Below are positions 61,166-64,000 of a stretch of 64,000 nucleotides of DNA, piece after piece. The stretch spans positions 1 to 64,000 of the forward strand of contig JAXMCQ010000006.1 of NCBI GenBank assembly GCA_046349315.1, in the 5' to 3' direction. The notes below the pieces were generated by a model. It made no database searches. It saw nothing but the letters and a program-made list of their open reading frames with translations, and was not told where the DNA came from. The stretch is from JAEUMG01 sp046349315 (GTDB taxonomy: Bacteria > Pseudomonadota > Alphaproteobacteria > Rhizobiales > Aestuariivirgaceae). Made by a program: the position numbers and the translations under genes. How positions within the stretch are numbered: position 1 is the first letter of the stretch; each line of letters starts with the position of its first letter.

Positions 61166-62916
61166 GAAAGCGACAGTCCCAAAGTCTGCAATTTATGCTC
61201 GTGCGCGTCGATCTGGGGAGCCAGGAAAATCTGCTGAGAACGGAGCTGCTCGGAGAAGTTTCGCCAACGGCCGATCGAACTCGTATAGATGCCGCGCCTG
61301 ACTTGCGTGGCGCTCGCCGTTCGTACGGCACGGTCACTCTGTTCGAAGGAGAGGCAGGTTTCCTCGAAATCAAGACCGGTGAACTCGACCAGGTCTCGAG
61401 CCGTCTCGGGGAAGCGCTGCACCAGTTCCTCATAAAGAACCTCGCGGCTCATGCCTTCGTCCTCGGCGAGCCACTTCTGAATGATCGTGTCCTGAGCAGT
61501 GATATGATTGGCGATGTTGTCGAGATTGGAGGCGTAGGGAACTTGCGGCCCGAAGCCTTGCTCGAAGATCGACCACAGAGTGTCGAGAGGATGACGGCGA
61601 CAGATGAGAATTCGGGTGCCCGGGAAGAGCCTCCGGAGCAGGGGCAGGTTCCAGATATTGTCCGGAAGCTTGTCGGTGACCCGTTCGGCATTCGCCGCTG
61701 CGGCCGGGAGGCCGGCAAAGTAATGCCGGCGCAGCGTCGTCTCCGCCTCTGGCGTCAAGGCCCGCATAGCAGATCGGAATGATGGCTGCGCGGCCTGCAT
61801 GCTACGGCGCAATTCGCCGCCGGTCGCGCGTTCGCCACCGGGAAACACCTTTGAGTGGCGCGCAAAGATCTGCTCGACCAGCGTTGTGCCGGAGCGCGGC
61901 ATGCCCATGATAAAGATCGGCCGGTCGATGCTGGAGCCGGACAATGGCCTTGGAATCTCGGCCATTGCGTCCTTGACCGCCTCAACGACTGCGGCCACAC
62001 GCCCGCGGTCATACTTGCGCTGGCGGTCTCTCAGCTCGTTAGCTTCCGACAAGAAGACAAAGGCCTCGGCATTTTTACTCTGCCGAAGCAAGGCCGTGCC
62101 AATGGCGAGCTTGAAGGAAGCAGAGTCGAGTGGGGTTGTCGCATTGCTCGCTGCGTATTTGTGCGCTGCGTCGAGTTCCACGGCATTCAATTCGCCAAGG
62201 CGCGCGAGTTGCTCATAAGGGCCGGGCCGAGTCGGCCTCAGCGCGATCGCCTTGCGCAGCAATACCGCTGCCTCTTCCTGTTTGCCGAGATCGATGAGGA
62301 TCGAGGCCATGCCTTGTTGGATGGCGTCATCACTGGCGTTCAGGGCAGCGGCCTTGCGGTAGACATCAAGAGCCTCGATGGTGCGGCCGGCATTGCCAAG
62401 AGCGCGCGCATAGCCCGCCAGAATCTCGGCATTGTTCGGTCGTTGCTTGTTGACGGCTTCAAATTCTGCAACCGCTTCGTTGAAGCGAAGCAGCATGCCG
62501 TAGGTGCGCGCGAGCAAGTGGCGCGCATCCAAATTTTCCGGTTCAAGCTGAACCGCGCGGCCAAGTGCCACCAGCGCTTCCATGCCACGGCGTTCATTAA
62601 GTTTGAGGCGACCGAAACCAATAAGAGCGAGAACCGAATCGCGGTCTTGTTTCAAAACAACCGAATAATGCCTTTCGGCATCGGCGAACTTGCCGGACAT
62701 CTCCAATGCAAGCGCGAGGGCGAGATTGGCTTGCGGGTCTGAGGGTGCGAGTTGGACCGCGGCGGAAGCACTCTTTATTGCCCTTGCAACGTCGCGCGAC
62801 TTGAGAGCCCGCAGGGCATCGGCGGTAAGTTGCTGGCTTCCGGCGGGGCTCGCGGTCTTGGTGAGCGTATCGCCCATCGACCAGAAGTTTCCGGCCTTTT
62901 CGTGCCCGTTCGTCAT
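61162..62916 (-). CDS. TPR-sulfotransferase fusion protein
   Basis: 584 residues. The N-terminal half (about 30-300) holds a run of tetratricopeptide repeats (ALRALKSRDVARAIKSASAAVQL, SGKFADAERHYSVVLKQDRDS, LLRFNEAVAEFEAVNKQRPN and others). The C-terminal half is a sulfotransferase: 5'-phosphosulfate loop FIMGMPRSGTTLVEQIFARH, then RILICRRHPLDTLWSIFEQG, and the 3'-phosphate motif VRRGIYTSSIGRWRNF. Such TPR-sulfotransferases transfer sulfate from PAPS to unknown acceptors (protein, lipid or saccharide). It is the first gene of the triad. A hairpin lies upstream at 62975-62992. Confidence 0.88.
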   Translation of the reverse strand: MTNGHEKAGNFWSMGDTLTKTASPAGSQQLTADALRALKSRDVARAIKSASAAVQLAPSDPQANLALALALEMSGKFADAERHYSVVLKQDRDSVLALIGFGRLKLNERRGMEALVALGRAVQLEPENLDARHLLARTYGMLLRFNEAVAEFEAVNKQRPNNAEILAGYARALGNAGRTIEALDVYRKAAALNASDDAIQQGMASILIDLGKQEEAAVLLRKAIALRPTRPGPYEQLARLGELNAVELDAAHKYAASNATTPLDSASFKLAIGTALLRQSKNAEAFVFLSEANELRDRQRKYDRGRVAAVVEAVKDAMAEIPRPLSGSSIDRPIFIMGMPRSGTTLVEQIFARHSKVFPGGERATGGELRRSMQAAQPSFRSAMRALTPEAETTLRRHYFAGLPAAAANAERVTDKLPDNIWNLPLLRRLFPGTRILICRRHPLDTLWSIFEQGFGPQVPYASNLDNIANHITAQDTIIQKWLAEDEGMSREVLYEELVQRFPETARDLVEFTGLDFEETCLSFEQSDRAVRTASATQVRRGIYTSSIGRWRNFSEQLRSQQIFLAPQIDAHEHKLQTLGLSLS

Positions 62917-62974
62917 CTTGTCGGCAGCCCTCGCGATTATCGACGGCTTGGCCTAGTTCATGGGCAACGGCGGT

Positions 62975-62992
62975 GCAAGCGTCTTCGCTTGC
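62975..62992. other. Hairpin GCAAGCG-TCTT-CGCTTGC without T-run
   Basis: A 7-base perfect stem with a 4-base loop, between sciP and the TPR-sulfotransferase gene on the minus strand. It could be an mRNA-stabilising or attenuating element. No U-tract on either strand. Confidence 0.4.
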
Positions 62993-63016
62993 GAAATATT
63001 TCATACGCCGATTGGG

Positions 63017-63035
63017 AAAACTGGAGGCGCCAGTT
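63017..63035 (-). terminator. Weak intrinsic terminator after sciP
   Basis: On the minus strand AACTGG-CGCCT-CCAGTT is followed by two more T residues, 4 bases after the sciP stop codon. The stem is only 6 base pairs and the tail short, so it is likely leaky. Confidence 0.4.
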
Positions 63036-63039
63036 CAGC

Positions 63040-63315
63040 TTATTGGCGGTACTGCTGGATGCGGGTGGTGCGCAGGCCGGCCAGACCGTGACGGTCGATG
63101 GACCGCTGCCAGCTCAAATATTCCTCGACGGTCAAGGTATAGCGTGCGCAGGCCTCCTCGAGGCTCAGCAAGCCACCGCGAACCGCGGCGACGACCTCGG
63201 CCTTGCGGCGGATCACCCAACGCTGCGTGCCGGGAGGCGGCAGGTCGGCAATGGTAAGCGGACTGCCATCGGGCCCGATGACATAATTTACGCGAGGACG
63301 CAACTGACCGTTCAT
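63040..63315 (-). CDS. sciP: CtrA inhibitor SciP (DUF1153)
   Basis: ATG 63315 gives 91 residues; the open frame extends to 63369 without a good start. The sequence LRPRVNYVIGPDGSPLTIADL, then RWVIRRKAEVVAAVRGGLLS, and CARYTLTVEEYLSWQ, is SciP throughout, a small helix-turn-helix protein. SciP binds CtrA or its promoters and blocks transcription of CtrA targets in G1. Presence of ctrA, chpT and sciP within 6 kb is notable; in Caulobacter sciP is unlinked. Divergent from mnmA. Confidence 0.95.
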   Translation of the reverse strand: MNGQLRPRVNYVIGPDGSPLTIADLPPPGTQRWVIRRKAEVVAAVRGGLLSLEEACARYTLTVEEYLSWQRSIDRHGLAGLRTTRIQQYRQ

Positions 63316-63482
63316 CACTCTGGAACTCGATACGCAACCACTGACTCCGGGCAAGGTAGGCGAACGCACTTAAAAAGTGGCTAAGCGCTCCTCAACAAAT
63401 CGGTAAGACGACGAACTAACTGACCCAAAACAAAACAGGCCGTGTTTACATTTCCCCTGCGAAGGCCCATCTAGCCCGCGCC

Positions 63483-64000
63483 ATGTTACTTACCGACGAT
63501 CTCCTCGGCCGCGTCCGCGCCGCCATCGGCCTGCCCGGCTCGACGCGGCTTGTCTGCGCCATGTCGGGCGGGGTCGATTCGTCTGTCGTCGCCGGTCTTG
63601 CAAAGGCGGCCGGCTATGAGGTCGTCGGGATCACGCTGCAGCTTTACGACCATGGCCAGGCGAGCCGTACCTCCAAGGCGTGCTGCGCCGGGCAGGATAT
63701 CCACGATGCGCGCCGCGTCGCGGCCAAGCTCGGCATTCCGCATTATGTGCTCGACTTCGAATCGCGGTTTCGCGAGGCGGTGATTGATGATTTCGCCGAT
63801 AGTTATCTGCGCGGCGAGACGCCGGTGCCCTGCATCCGCTGCAATCAGACCGTCAAGTTCGCCGATCTCATGGCGCGCGCGAAGGAACTGGGCGCGGCGG
63901 CGCTTCTCACCGGGCATTATGTCGAGAGCCGGTCGCGGGAAGGCGGAACTGGCCGTCGTGATCTTCTGAGTGCAGCGGATGTTGCCCGCGACCAGAGCTA
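63483..64000 (+). CDS. mnmA: tRNA 2-thiouridine synthase MnmA, 3' end outside the window
   Basis: ATG 63483; reading stays open to the window end (172 residues, about 45% of a normal 370-400). The ATP pyrophosphatase P-loop CAMSGGVDSSVVAGL is near the N terminus. Catalytic cysteine 1 is in PVPCIRCNQTVKF, and LLTGHYVE and ARDQS follow as in all MnmA proteins. It thiolates U34 of Lys, Glu and Gln tRNAs using sulfur from IscS/Tus-type relays. Divergent from sciP across a 167-base gap. Confidence 0.95.
   Translation, partial: MLLTDDLLGRVRAAIGLPGSTRLVCAMSGGVDSSVVAGLAKAAGYEVVGITLQLYDHGQASRTSKACCAGQDIHDARRVAAKLGIPHYVLDFESRFREAVIDDFADSYLRGETPVPCIRCNQTVKFADLMARAKELGAAALLTGHYVESRSREGGTGRRDLLSAADVARDQS

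Overview
The window is a GC-rich chromosomal segment of an alphaproteobacterium, most likely order Hyphomicrobiales (Rhizobiales). The evidence is a CtrA/ChpT/SciP cell-cycle set, a DUF1134 (EipA) protein, an RNase P RNA gene near the division/cell-wall (dcw) cluster, several overlapping 4-base start/stop junctions, and the short palindromic intergenic repeats (CTCCCCACAAGGGGGAG and CACCCTGAGGTGC types) common in that order. The genus cannot be fixed from the sequence.

Layout. 1-3.5 kb: sugar-acid catabolism remnants (3' part of a four-carbon acid sugar kinase, a frameshifted FAH-family gene, a HyuA-like gene cut off at its 3' end). 3.5-5.4 kb: a CpG-poor foreign-looking segment, a decayed gene and a field of repeats. 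5.4-9.3 kb: an ABC-2 drug-type exporter operon (TetR/CecR regulator, HlyD lipoprotein, ATPase, permease). 9.4-18.1 kb: hybrid histidine kinase, small membrane proteins, secreted RNase T2, EttA, Tam methyltransferase, an MlaC paralogue, an acyltransferase and a GST. 18.1-20 kb: metF with an ArsR-methyltransferase fusion regulator. 20.1-23.2 kb: mlaA followed by three tandem, divergent mlaC genes. 23.2-32 kb: extensin-like lipoprotein, pabB-pabC, small secreted proteins, META protein, aldo/keto reductase, DjlA-like protein, PG amidase and a YtcJ-type amidohydrolase.

rnpB lies at 32.0-32.4 kb. A sulfatase and an opposed three-gene set (cupin, class III aminotransferase, flavin/FeS oxidoreductase) occupy 32.5-38.1 kb, between rnpB and rsmH, where mraZ would be expected. 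The dcw operon then runs without interruption: rsmH-ftsL-ftsI-murE-murF-mraY-murD-ftsW-murG-murC-murB-ddl-ftsQ-ftsA (38.15-54.4 kb). It stops at a strong intrinsic terminator directly after ftsA, and no ftsZ is present.

54.5-64 kb: a membrane-anchored coiled-coil protein, eipA, cysQ, chpT, ctrA (with a 360-base upstream region rich in GANTC and TTAA elements), a FliJ-like gene, a translationally coupled triad of TPR-sulfotransferase, class IV aminotransferase and small sulfotransferase, sciP, and the 5' part of mnmA. Peptidoglycan synthesis, envelope lipid transport and CtrA-type cell-cycle control dominate the second half. The first half is mostly metabolic and envelope accessory genes.
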